Assembly (NCBI GenBank): GCA_000719105.1
Contig: JODX01000023.1
Coordinates: 1-64,000, forward strand
DNA length: 64,000 nucleotides
Direction: 5' to 3'
Origin: Streptomyces sclerotialus
Lineage (GTDB): Bacteria; Actinomycetota; Actinomycetes; Streptomycetales; Streptomycetaceae
Position numbers and translations under genes: made by a program. This document shows positions 1 to 7,246 of this stretch, one piece after another. Numbering within the stretch: position 1 is the stretch's first letter; every line of letters starts with the position of its first letter. The notes below the pieces were generated by a model, which was given only the letters and a program-made list of their open reading frames with translations, was not told the DNA's origin and ran no database searches.

Positions 1-848
1 AGCAGACCCGCCGCCACGCCGCCATCGCCGCCCTCCTCCGCGTCCCCCACGTCGTCCTCGCCGTCAACAAGATGGACCTCGTCGGCTACGAGGAGAAGGA
101 GTTCGACCGGATCGTCCAGGACTTCGCGGGTGACGCCGCGGAACTGGGCCTGCCCGGCTTCACCCCGATCCCGGTGTCCGCGCTGGCGGGTGACAACGTC
201 GTCGAGCGCTCGGCGCACATGGACTGGTACGAGGGCCCGGCCCTGCTGGAGTTCCTCGAGACCGTGCCGGTCGGCGACGAGTCCGTCGACGCCCCGGCGC
301 GCTTCCCGGTGCAGTACGTGATCCGGCACGGCGACGACCGCTACTACGCGGGCCAGCTCGTGTCGGGCGTGCTGCGGGTGGGCGACCGGGTGACGATCCA
401 CCCGTCGGGCGAGACCTCGGAGATCACCGGCATCGACGTGCTCGGCGAGGCGGCGGCGACGGCGTACGCGCCGCAGTCGGTCAGCCTGCGCCTGGCCGAC
501 CAGCGGGACGTGTCGCGCGGCGACATGATCACCGCCGGGGCCGATGTGCCCTCGCTGACGCAGGACGTCCGGGCCGCCGTGTGCCATCTGGCCGACCGGC
601 CGCTGAAGGTCGGCGACCGGGTGCTCGTCCGGCACACCACGCGGACCGTCAAGGCGATCGTCAAGAGCCTCGACGGGACCGACGGCGCGGCGGAGCTGAC
701 CGCGAACGACCTGGGCCGGATCACCCTGCGCACCGCCGAGCCGCTGGCGCTCGACGACTACGCGGCCGTACGCCGCACGGGCGCGTTCCTCCTGGTGGAC
801 CCGGCGGACGGGGCGACGCTGACGGCGGGCATGGCCGAGCTGTCGTAG
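1..848 (+). CDS. cysN: Sulfate adenylyltransferase subunit 1 (GTPase), 5'-truncated by window edge
   Basis: The open frame runs in from the left edge (frame 3, first full codon at base 3) and stops at 846-848, giving the last ~281 residues of a protein normally around 440 residues. The G4 motif NKMD of an EF-Tu-type GTPase is at codons 23-26. It is followed by the beta-barrel domains 2 and 3 typical of CysN, which drives ATP-sulfurylase (CysD) by GTP hydrolysis in sulfate activation. The G1-G3 motifs lie outside the window. No kinase (CysC) extension follows domain 3. Other translation GTPases are less likely, because domain 2/3 wording such as RHGDDRYYAGQLVSG is CysN-like. Confidence 0.93.
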   Translation, partial: QTRRHAAIAALLRVPHVVLAVNKMDLVGYEEKEFDRIVQDFAGDAAELGLPGFTPIPVSALAGDNVVERSAHMDWYEGPALLEFLETVPVGDESVDAPARFPVQYVIRHGDDRYYAGQLVSGVLRVGDRVTIHPSGETSEITGIDVLGEAAATAYAPQSVSLRLADQRDVSRGDMITAGADVPSLTQDVRAAVCHLADRPLKVGDRVLVRHTTRTVKAIVKSLDGTDGAAELTANDLGRITLRTAEPLALDDYAAVRRTGAFLLVDPADGATLTAGMAELS

Positions 849-884
849 CCCTTCGGGTATCCGAGTACGGGCACACGGACGCCT

Positions 885-3206
885 TCAGGCCCCGAGCGTC
901 AGGCGGGGCCTGGGGGCGTCCGTGCGTCCGGTGCGGGGGCGGCGGCTGCCGGCCCGGTAGGGCGCGGGCCAGACGATGCCCGGCCCCTCGTAGCCCTGCT
1001 CGGCCGCCGCGTGCAGGGTCCAGTTCGGGTCGTACAGATGCGGGCGGGCGAGCGCGCACAGGTCCGCGCGCCCGGCGAGGATCAGCGAGTTGACGTCGTC
1101 CCAGGAGGAGATCGCGCCCACGGCGATCACCGGGACACCCGCCTCGTGGCGGATGCGGTCCGCGAAGGGGGTCTGGTAGGAGCGGCCGTACGCGGGGCGC
1201 TCCTCGGCGACGACCTGACCGGTGGACACGTCGACGGCGTCGGCGCCGTGCGCGGCGAAGGCACGGGCGATCTCCACGGCGTCCTCGGCGGTCGTGCCGC
1301 CGTCGGCCCAGTCGCTGGCGGAGATACGGACGGTCATGGGCCGCTCCTCCGGCCACACCGAGCGCACCGCGTCGAACACCTCGAGCGGGTAGCGCAGCCG
1401 GCGCTCCAGGGAGCCGCCGTACCGGTCGGTGCGCCGGTTGGTGAGCGGGGAGAGGAAGCCGGAGAGCAGATAGCCGTGGGCGCAGTGGAGTTCGAGGAGG
1501 TCGAAGCCGCAGCGCGCGGCGCGCCACGCGGCCGCCGTGAACTCCTCGCGGAGGTCGGTGAGCTGCGCGCGGGTGAGCTCGCGGGGCGTCTGGCTGCGCG
1601 GGGTGTACGGGAGCGGGGACGCGGCCACGAGCGGCCAGTTGCCCTCGTCGAGGGGCTCGTCCATGCCCTCCCACATCAGTTTGGTGGAGCCCTTGCGGCC
1701 GGAGTGGCCGAGCTGGACGCCGATCGCGGTGCCCGGCGCGTGCCGGTGCACGAACGTCACGATGCGGCGCCAGGCCTCGGCCTGCCGGTGCGTCCACAGT
1801 CCGGCACAGCCCGGGGTGATCCGGCCCCGCGGGCTCACGCACACCATCTCGGTCATGACCAGCCCGGCGCCGCCGAGGGCCCGTGCGCCCAGGTGGACGA
1901 GGTGGAAGTCGCCGGGGAGGCCGTCCGCCGCCGCGTACATGTCCATGGGCGAGACGACGACGCGGTTGCGCAGGGTCAGTCCGCGCAGCCGCAGCGGCGT
2001 GAACATCGGGGGCGTGCCGGGCGGGCAGCCGAACTCGCGCTCCACGGCGGCGGTGAAGCGGGCGTCGCGCAGCCGCAGGTTGTCGTGGGTGACGCGGCGG
2101 CTGCGGGTGAGGAGACCGAAGGCGAACCGGCGGGGCGGCTGGTCCAGGTACCGGGCCAGGTCCTCGAACCACTCCAGGCTGGCCCGGGCCGCGCGCTGGG
2201 TGGAGGCGACGACGGGACGCCGCTCCTCCTCGTACGCGGTGAGCGCCTCGCCGACGGAGGACCGTTCTTCCAGGCAGGCGGCGAGGGCGAGGGCGTCCTC
2301 GACGGCGAGCTTGGTGCCGGAGCCGATGGAGAAGTGGGCGGTGTGGGCGGCGTCGCCGAGCAGGACCACACTGCCGTGGGACCAGTGCGCGTTGACGACG
2401 GTGCGGAAGGTGGTCCACGTGGAGGTGCCCGCCCGCAGCGGCCGTCCGCCGAGGGCGTCCGTGAAGATCTTCGCGCACCGCTCGACCGACTCGCGTACGT
2501 CCATGTCCGCGAAGCCGGCGGCCCGCCACACCTCGTCGCGCATCTCGACGACGACGGTGGAGGCATCGGCCGCGTACGGATAGCCGTGGAGCTGCATCAC
2601 GCCGTGTTCCGTCTCGGCGACGTCGAAGCGGAAGGCGTCGAGGGCGAAGTCGGCGGCGAGCCAGATGTAGCGGCAGCGGTGGTCCTCGACGGTGGGGCGG
2701 AACTCGTGTGCGTACGCCTCGCGGCTGGCGCTGTGCACGCCGTCGGCCGCGATGACGAGGTCGTGGCTCTCGGCGAGCCGCGACGGGTGCGGCGCCCGGG
2801 TACGGAACCGCAGGTCCACGCCGAGCGCACGGCACCGCTCGTGCAGGATCTCCAGCAGCCGCCGTCGGCCGAGCGCGGCGAAGCCGTGGCCGCCGCAGGT
2901 GTGGCGCACGCCCCGGTGCACGATGTCGATGTCGTCCCAGCGCACGAACTCGTCGCTCAGTGCCGCGTACACGACGGGGTCGGCGTGCTCGATGCCGCCG
3001 AGGGTCTCGTCGGACAGCACGACGCCGAAGCCGAAGGTGTCGTCCGGGGCGTTGCGCTCCCAGACGGTGATCTCGCGGGCGGGGTCGAGCCGCTTGAGCA
3101 GGGCGGCGGCGTAGAGGCCGCCGGGTCCGCCGCCGACGACGGCTACGCGGAGGGGACGACGACCTGATGTGTCCGCTGCGGTCACCGCCCCCGCCACCCC
3201 GGTCAC
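885..3206 (-). CDS. Bifunctional aryl-CoA monooxygenase/reductase (salicylyl-CoA 5-hydroxylase or 2-aminobenzoyl-CoA monooxygenase/reductase type)
   Basis: This is a 773-residue two-domain flavoenzyme. Residues ~15-390 form a group A FAD monooxygenase: dinucleotide-binding GGGPGGLYAA near the N-terminus and the second FAD motif GDAAHTAHFS. Residues ~395-760 form an old-yellow-enzyme TIM barrel (FMN-dependent oxidoreductase) with QLGHSGRKGS and HCAHGYLLSGFLSP. This fusion is known from salicylyl-CoA 5-hydroxylase and from 2-aminobenzoyl-CoA monooxygenase/reductase; sequence alone does not settle the substrate. The GTG start at 3206 forms a GTGA overlap with the stop of the upstream crotonase gene, implying translational coupling. 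A second GTG at 3185 is possible. With its partner it forms a short aromatic-acid catabolic operon; a CoA ligase is not adjacent. Confidence 0.88.
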   Translation of the reverse strand: MTGVAGAVTAADTSGRRPLRVAVVGGGPGGLYAAALLKRLDPAREITVWERNAPDDTFGFGVVLSDETLGGIEHADPVVYAALSDEFVRWDDIDIVHRGVRHTCGGHGFAALGRRRLLEILHERCRALGVDLRFRTRAPHPSRLAESHDLVIAADGVHSASREAYAHEFRPTVEDHRCRYIWLAADFALDAFRFDVAETEHGVMQLHGYPYAADASTVVVEMRDEVWRAAGFADMDVRESVERCAKIFTDALGGRPLRAGTSTWTTFRTVVNAHWSHGSVVLLGDAAHTAHFSIGSGTKLAVEDALALAACLEERSSVGEALTAYEEERRPVVASTQRAARASLEWFEDLARYLDQPPRRFAFGLLTRSRRVTHDNLRLRDARFTAAVEREFGCPPGTPPMFTPLRLRGLTLRNRVVVSPMDMYAAADGLPGDFHLVHLGARALGGAGLVMTEMVCVSPRGRITPGCAGLWTHRQAEAWRRIVTFVHRHAPGTAIGVQLGHSGRKGSTKLMWEGMDEPLDEGNWPLVAASPLPYTPRSQTPRELTRAQLTDLREEFTAAAWRAARCGFDLLELHCAHGYLLSGFLSPLTNRRTDRYGGSLERRLRYPLEVFDAVRSVWPEERPMTVRISASDWADGGTTAEDAVEIARAFAAHGADAVDVSTGQVVAEERPAYGRSYQTPFADRIRHEAGVPVIAVGAISSWDDVNSLILAGRADLCALARPHLYDPNWTLHAAAEQGYEGPGIVWPAPYRAGSRRPRTGRTDAPRPRLTLGA

Positions 3207-4030
3207 CGCCCCTGCCACTTCGGCGCGCGCTTCTCGCCGAACGCGGCATGGAACTCGGCGTAGTCCTCCCCGTGCATGAGCAGCGCCTGGGTCGCGGCGT
3301 CGAGCTCGACGGCGGCGGCGAGCGGCATGTCCAGTTCGGCGGTGAGCAGGGCCTTGGTCTGGGCGTACGCCAGTGCCGGGCCCCCGGCCAGCCGGCGGGC
3401 CAGTTCGTGGGCGGCCTCGTCGGCGCTGTCCTCGTCCGTCAGCAGGCTGATCAGCCCGATCCGCTCGGCCTCGGCGGCGCGCACCGATTCGCCGAGCATG
3501 AGCAGCCGGGTGGCGTGCCCCAGGCCGACGACCCGGGGCAGCAGATAGGCGGCGCCCATGTCGCCGCCGGACAGGCCGACCCGGGTGAAGAGGAAGGCGA
3601 ACCGGGCGCTGGGGTCGGCGACCCGGAAGTCGGCGGCCAGCGCCAGGACCGCGCCCGCACCCGCGGCCACCCCGTGCACCGCGGCGACCACCGGGAACGG
3701 GCACTCCCGGATCGCCCGGACGACCTGGCCGGTCATCCGGTTGAAGTCGAGGAGCGAGGCGGTGTCCATGGCGAGGGTGGCGCCGATGATCTCGTCGACG
3801 TCGCCGCCGGAGCAGAAGCCGCGCCCCTCCCCCGCCAGCACCAGGGCGCGCACGGACCGCTCCCGGGACAGCTCGGCGAGCAGGTCGCGCAGATCGGCGT
3901 AGGCGCCGAAGGTGAGCGCGTTCAGTTTCCCGGGGCGGGCGAGGGTGACCGTGGCGACGCCGTCGTCGACGGCGCACCGCAGATGGCGCCAGTCGGAGGT
4001 GCGGGCGGCGGAGCCGGTGAAGGGACTCAT
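3203..4030 (-). CDS. Enoyl-CoA hydratase/isomerase family protein
   Basis: A 275-residue crotonase-fold protein. It has the CoA-binding PGKLNAL segment and the oxyanion-hole motif GRGFCSGGD near residue 75-85. Around residues 125-160 it reads GAGAVLALAADF and later VGLSGGDMGA. By eye both catalytic glutamates of classical hydratase are absent and an aspartate sits in GGDMG, so the reaction may be isomerisation, ring opening or hydrolysis rather than simple hydration. The ATG at 4030 is chosen because GGAGGAGG lies 11 bases upstream; an in-frame GTG at 4066 has no good ribosome site. It is the first gene of the operon with the flavin monooxygenase and probably acts on the same aryl-CoA pathway. 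Confidence 0.85.
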   Translation of the reverse strand: MSPFTGSAARTSDWRHLRCAVDDGVATVTLARPGKLNALTFGAYADLRDLLAELSRERSVRALVLAGEGRGFCSGGDVDEIIGATLAMDTASLLDFNRMTGQVVRAIRECPFPVVAAVHGVAAGAGAVLALAADFRVADPSARFAFLFTRVGLSGGDMGAAYLLPRVVGLGHATRLLMLGESVRAAEAERIGLISLLTDEDSADEAAHELARRLAGGPALAYAQTKALLTAELDMPLAAAVELDAATQALLMHGEDYAEFHAAFGEKRAPKWQGR

Positions 4031-4118
4031 GAGGGGGGCGGCCTCCTCCGACACGGGACAGGCCACGGGGCGGCTGCCGTGCCTGCCGGATGCCGTGCCT
4101 GCCGGGGCTACCTCATGA

Positions 4119-4148
4119 AGCTATCACCCGTCTGTGACTGTCGTCACG
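4119..4148 (-). promoter_or_regulatory. Candidate promoter of the aryl-CoA operon with an inverted repeat over the -35
   Basis: On the minus strand GTGACG (4148-4143) and TAGCTT (4124-4119) are separated by 18 bases. This resembles the housekeeping pattern TTGACN/TANNNT about 90 bases upstream of the crotonase start. The inverted repeat GTGAC-TGTC-GTCAC (4135-4148) overlaps the -35, a plausible repressor site. Prediction only. Confidence 0.4.
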
Positions 4149-4232
4149 AAGCCGCGACAACCCTGCTCCGGTCCGGCCGGCGCCCGTCACACGGTCACGC
4201 CTGCGCGACAGCCCCGTAACGGCGGGCGCGCT

Positions 4233-4274
4233 CGCACGGGCCCGTGCGTCGGTACGGGTGAGCCGCGCCGTACC
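4233..4274. promoter_or_regulatory. Perfect 16-bp palindrome followed by a 7-bp hairpin upstream of the RsbW-like gene
   Basis: CGCACGGGCCCGTGCG (4233-4248) is a perfect palindrome. It is followed at once by GGTACGG (4251-4257) and CCGTACC (4268-4274) with a 10-base loop. Both lie within 75 bases upstream of the ATPase start at 4307. They may be an operator or structured 5' leader. GC-rich palindromes arise easily in such DNA, so the functional call is weak. Confidence 0.3.
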
Positions 4275-4306
4275 ATTCCAGAAGTTGAAAGCAGGATGAC
4301 CTGCTC

Positions 4307-4744
4307 ATGAACGGACCCGCCTTGCACGAACCCCCCGTACCCGCCTCCTGGCGCGTCGCGCTGCCGCACACGGCCGCGGCCGTGCCCACCGCCCGCGCGC
4401 TGGTCCGTACGGCGCTGGCCGAGCAGGAGCCCGCGGCCGACAGCGACACGGCGGAGCTCCTCACCGCCGAACTGGTGGCCAACGCCGTGGAGCACACGAC
4501 GGGCCAGGCGCCCATAGAGCTGGTCGTGGAGCTGCTGCCGACCGGCTGCCGGGTCGAGGTCCACGACCCGGACCCGGACCCGCCCGGCGACCTCGCACAG
4601 CCGGTGACGGAGGAGCCCGACCCCTGGCAGGAGCACGGGCGCGGACTGCTCCTCATCCGCGCGCTCAGCTCGTCGTGCGGCCACCGTCCCACCGCGTCCG
4701 GCAAGGCGGTGTGGTTCAGGCTGCCGGTGGTGCCGGCGCGGTAG
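4307..4744 (+). CDS. RsbW-type ATP-binding protein (anti-sigma factor/serine kinase family)
   Basis: A 145-residue single-domain GHKL ATPase. The N-box is ELVANAVEH near residues 64-72 and the G2 box HGRGLLLIRALS near residues 111-122. Such proteins are abundant in Streptomyces, where they bind sigma factors or phosphorylate STAS partners; no STAS gene is adjacent. The ATG follows AGCAGG by about 10 bases. This site lies inside a small hairpin (AGCAGG 4290-4295 pairing with CCTGCT 4300-4305), which could mask ribosome entry. It is monocistronic here, with arcB convergent downstream. Confidence 0.85.
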   Translation: MNGPALHEPPVPASWRVALPHTAAAVPTARALVRTALAEQEPAADSDTAELLTAELVANAVEHTTGQAPIELVVELLPTGCRVEVHDPDPDPPGDLAQPVTEEPDPWQEHGRGLLLIRALSSSCGHRPTASGKAVWFRLPVVPAR

Positions 4745-4766
4745 GACGCGCCCGGCGGGGAACCGC

Positions 4767-5777
4767 TCAGCGGCCCAGCGTCGCCACCATGACCGCCTTG
4801 ATGGTGTGCATGCGGTTCTCGGCCTCGTCGAAGACCACCGAGTGCGACGACTCGAAGACCTCGTCCGTGACCTCCAGGAAGTCCAGGCCGTACGTCTCGT
4901 GGATCTCGCGGCCGACCTTGGTGCCGAGGTCGTGGAAGGCCGGCAGGCAGTGCAGGAACTTCACGTCCGGGTTGCCGGTGGCGCGCAGTACGTCCATGGT
5001 CACGGCGTACGGGGTCAGGGCGGCGATCCGCTCGGCCCAGACCTCCTTGGGCTCACCCATGGAGACCCACACGTCGGTGGCGACGAAGTCGGCGCCCCGG
5101 ACGCCCTCGGTGACGTCCTCGGTGAGGGTGATGCGGGCGCCGCTGGTCTCGGCGAGCTTGCGGGCGTGGGTGACGATCTCCTCGGCGGGCCAGTAGGCCT
5201 CCGGGGCGACGATCCGGACGTCCATGCCGAGGAGCGCGCCGGTGACCAGGTAGGAGTTGCCCATGTTGAAGCGCGCGTCACCGAGGTAGGCGAAGGCGGT
5301 CTCCGTCAGCGGCTTCGTACAGTGCTCGGTCATCGTGAGCACGTCGGCGAGCATCTGGGTGGGGTGCCAGTCGTCGGTGAGGCCGTTGTAGACGGGCACG
5401 CCCGCGTACGCGGCCAGCTCCTCCACGTGTCCCTGGCTGTCCCCGCGGTATTCGATGCCGTCGAACATCCGGCCGAGCACCCGCGCGGTGTCCTTCACGG
5501 ACTCCTTGTGGCCGATCTGCGAGCCGGACGGGTCCAGGTAGGTCGTCGAGGCGCCCTGGTCGGCGGCCGCGACCTCGAAGGCGCAGCGCGTACGGGTGGA
5601 GGTCTTCTCGAAGATCAGCGCGATGTTCCGGCCGCGCAGGTACTGCGTCTCGGTCCCGGCCTTCTTGGCCGCCTTGAGCTCGGCGGCCAGCTCGATCAGG
5701 CCGCGGAACTCCTCCTGGGTGAAGTCCAGCTCCTTGAGGAAGTGGCGGCCGGCGAGGGCGGTCGGGACTGTCGCCAT
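4767..5777 (-). CDS. arcB: Ornithine carbamoyltransferase, probably catabolic
   Basis: A 336-residue full-length OTCase. The carbamoyl-phosphate motif STRTR is at ~58-62, the ornithine-binding [11 protein letters not shown] near 270-280, and HPTQ near 142. The family converts citrulline and phosphate to ornithine and carbamoyl phosphate, or the reverse. Position 117 bases downstream of arginine deiminase on the same strand argues for the deiminase pathway rather than arginine biosynthesis. No carbamate kinase gene adjoins. The ATG at 5777 has AGGAG seven bases upstream. It appears to have its own promoter between 5841 and 5869. Confidence 0.93.
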   Translation of the reverse strand: MATVPTALAGRHFLKELDFTQEEFRGLIELAAELKAAKKAGTETQYLRGRNIALIFEKTSTRTRCAFEVAAADQGASTTYLDPSGSQIGHKESVKDTARVLGRMFDGIEYRGDSQGHVEELAAYAGVPVYNGLTDDWHPTQMLADVLTMTEHCTKPLTETAFAYLGDARFNMGNSYLVTGALLGMDVRIVAPEAYWPAEEIVTHARKLAETSGARITLTEDVTEGVRGADFVATDVWVSMGEPKEVWAERIAALTPYAVTMDVLRATGNPDVKFLHCLPAFHDLGTKVGREIHETYGLDFLEVTDEVFESSHSVVFDEAENRMHTIKAVMVATLGR

Positions 5778-5840
5778 GGGGCGCTCCTGGGTGCGGGGGC
5801 GAGGTGGGGCGGATGAACGTACGAACGAACGGATTGGAAG

Positions 5841-5869
5841 TCTATACGACCTTCAACATTTATATGCAA
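5841..5869 (-). promoter_or_regulatory. Candidate arcB promoter overlapping an ARG-box-like AT-rich element
   Basis: On the minus strand TTGCAT (5869-5864) and TATAGA (5846-5841) are 17 bases apart, close to the vegetative consensus, about 60 bases upstream of arcB. The -35 and spacer read TGCATATAAATGTTGAA, resembling an ArgR/AhrC operator half-site pair. It is conspicuously AT-rich in this genome. This would allow arcB transcription independent of arcA and arginine-dependent control. Confidence 0.5.
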
Positions 5870-5893
5870 GACGCCACCCCGCTGCCGCGTATC

Positions 5894-7120
5894 TCAGCTC
5901 ACGGCGTCCCGTTCCACCGGACAGCTCATGCACCGCGGTCCGCCCCGTCCCCGCCCCAGCTCGCTCCCCGGGATCTCGATCACCTCGATGCCCTGCTTGC
6001 GCAGATGCGTGTTGGTGGTGGAGTTGCGCTCGTAGGCGATCACCACGCCCGGTTCGACCGCGAGGACGTTGCAGCCGTCGTCCCACTGCTCCCGCTCGGC
6101 CGCGTGCACGTCCTGCGTGGCGGTCAGGACCCGGATCTCGGTGAGCCCCAGCGCGGCGGCGATCGCGCGGTGCATGTGCTCCGGCGGATGGTCGGTGACC
6201 TTGAGCTCCTCGTCGTCGGCGCCCGGTTCGATGGTGTACGAGCGGAGCATGCCGAGCCCCGCGTACTGGGTGAACGTATCGCCGTCGATCATCGTCATCA
6301 CCGTGTCGAGGTGCATGAACGCGCGCCGCTTCGGCATGTCCAGCGCCACGATGGTGCGCGCCGAGCCCTCCGCGAACAGCTTGTGCGCCAGCATCTCCAC
6401 CGCCTGCGGCGTGGTCCGCTCGCTCATGCCGATGAGCACGGCGCCGTTGCCGATGACCAGCACGTCGCCGCCCTCGATGGTGGACGGGAAGTCGGCCAGC
6501 CCCTCCGACCAGACGTGGAAGGACTCGTCGCGGAAGAGCGGGTGGTGCCGGTAGATCGCCTCGAAGTGGACGGTCTCGCGCTGCCGCGCCGGCCAGCGCA
6601 TGGCGTTGATCGAGACCCCGTCGTATATCCAGGCGGAGGTGTCGCGGGTGAACAGGTGGTTGGGCAGCGGCCCGAGCACGAAGCCGTCGAGGTCCATGAC
6701 GTGGAACCGCACCGAGGTCGGCTCGGCGTGCGCCTCCAGGAACTCCCGCTTGGTCATCCCGCCCACGAGGGCCTCGGCGAGCTCACCCGTGGGCAGGGTC
6801 TCGAAGGCGGCTCGCAGGTGGTCCGTGGCGAGCGGCCCGTACTCCTTCTCGTCGAAGACCCGGTCCAGGATCAGCTCCTTGGCGGCCGGGATCTCCAGTA
6901 CGTCGGTGAGCAGGTCACCGAAGAGGTGGACGGTGACCCCGCGGTCCCGCAGGACGTCCGCGAACCCGTCGTGCTCCAGGCGCGCCCGGCGCACCCACAG
7001 CACGTCGTCGAAGAGGAGGGCGTGCTTGTTGCTGGGGGTGAGCCTTTTGAGCTCGAGATCGGGCCGGTGCAGGATGACCCGGCGCAGCCGTCCGGCTTCG
7101 GAGTCGACGTGGAATCCCAT
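5894..7120 (-). CDS. arcA: Arginine deiminase
   Basis: A 408-residue enzyme hydrolysing arginine to citrulline and ammonia, of the usual family length. The N-terminal strand motif of the family is followed by FTRDTS at ~180. The C-terminus carries the catalytic cysteine in [10 protein letters not shown], close to the end as in all arginine deiminases. The His/Glu-containing [11 protein letters not shown] segment is also visible. The ATG at 7120 has GGATGGAG upstream. It is the first gene of an arcA-arcB pair. The RNA-repair genes lie 126 bases upstream on the same strand, so read-through is possible. Confidence 0.95.
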   Translation of the reverse strand: MGFHVDSEAGRLRRVILHRPDLELKRLTPSNKHALLFDDVLWVRRARLEHDGFADVLRDRGVTVHLFGDLLTDVLEIPAAKELILDRVFDEKEYGPLATDHLRAAFETLPTGELAEALVGGMTKREFLEAHAEPTSVRFHVMDLDGFVLGPLPNHLFTRDTSAWIYDGVSINAMRWPARQRETVHFEAIYRHHPLFRDESFHVWSEGLADFPSTIEGGDVLVIGNGAVLIGMSERTTPQAVEMLAHKLFAEGSARTIVALDMPKRRAFMHLDTVMTMIDGDTFTQYAGLGMLRSYTIEPGADDEELKVTDHPPEHMHRAIAAALGLTEIRVLTATQDVHAAEREQWDDGCNVLAVEPGVVIAYERNSTTNTHLRKQGIEVIEIPGSELGRGRGGPRCMSCPVERDAVS

Positions 7121-7246
7121 GTCTCCATCCTGACCAGTCCGAGCGCGTAATCACCCTCCATTGCCCTGTTCGGCGTGGGGCGTCGCACGGGCCGGGGCAG
7201 CGCGCGGCCGGGGCGGCCCGGTGTTCCGCACCGGGCCGCCCCCGCC

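Noticed and set aside
721..3977. Very long minus-strand open frames of 842 and 1030 codons over the aryl-CoA genes
   Set aside because: High GC removes stops from all frames. Only 885-3206 carries FAD/FMN enzyme motifs; the upstream extension duplicates the crotonase gene out of frame and the other frame is Arg/Pro-rich.
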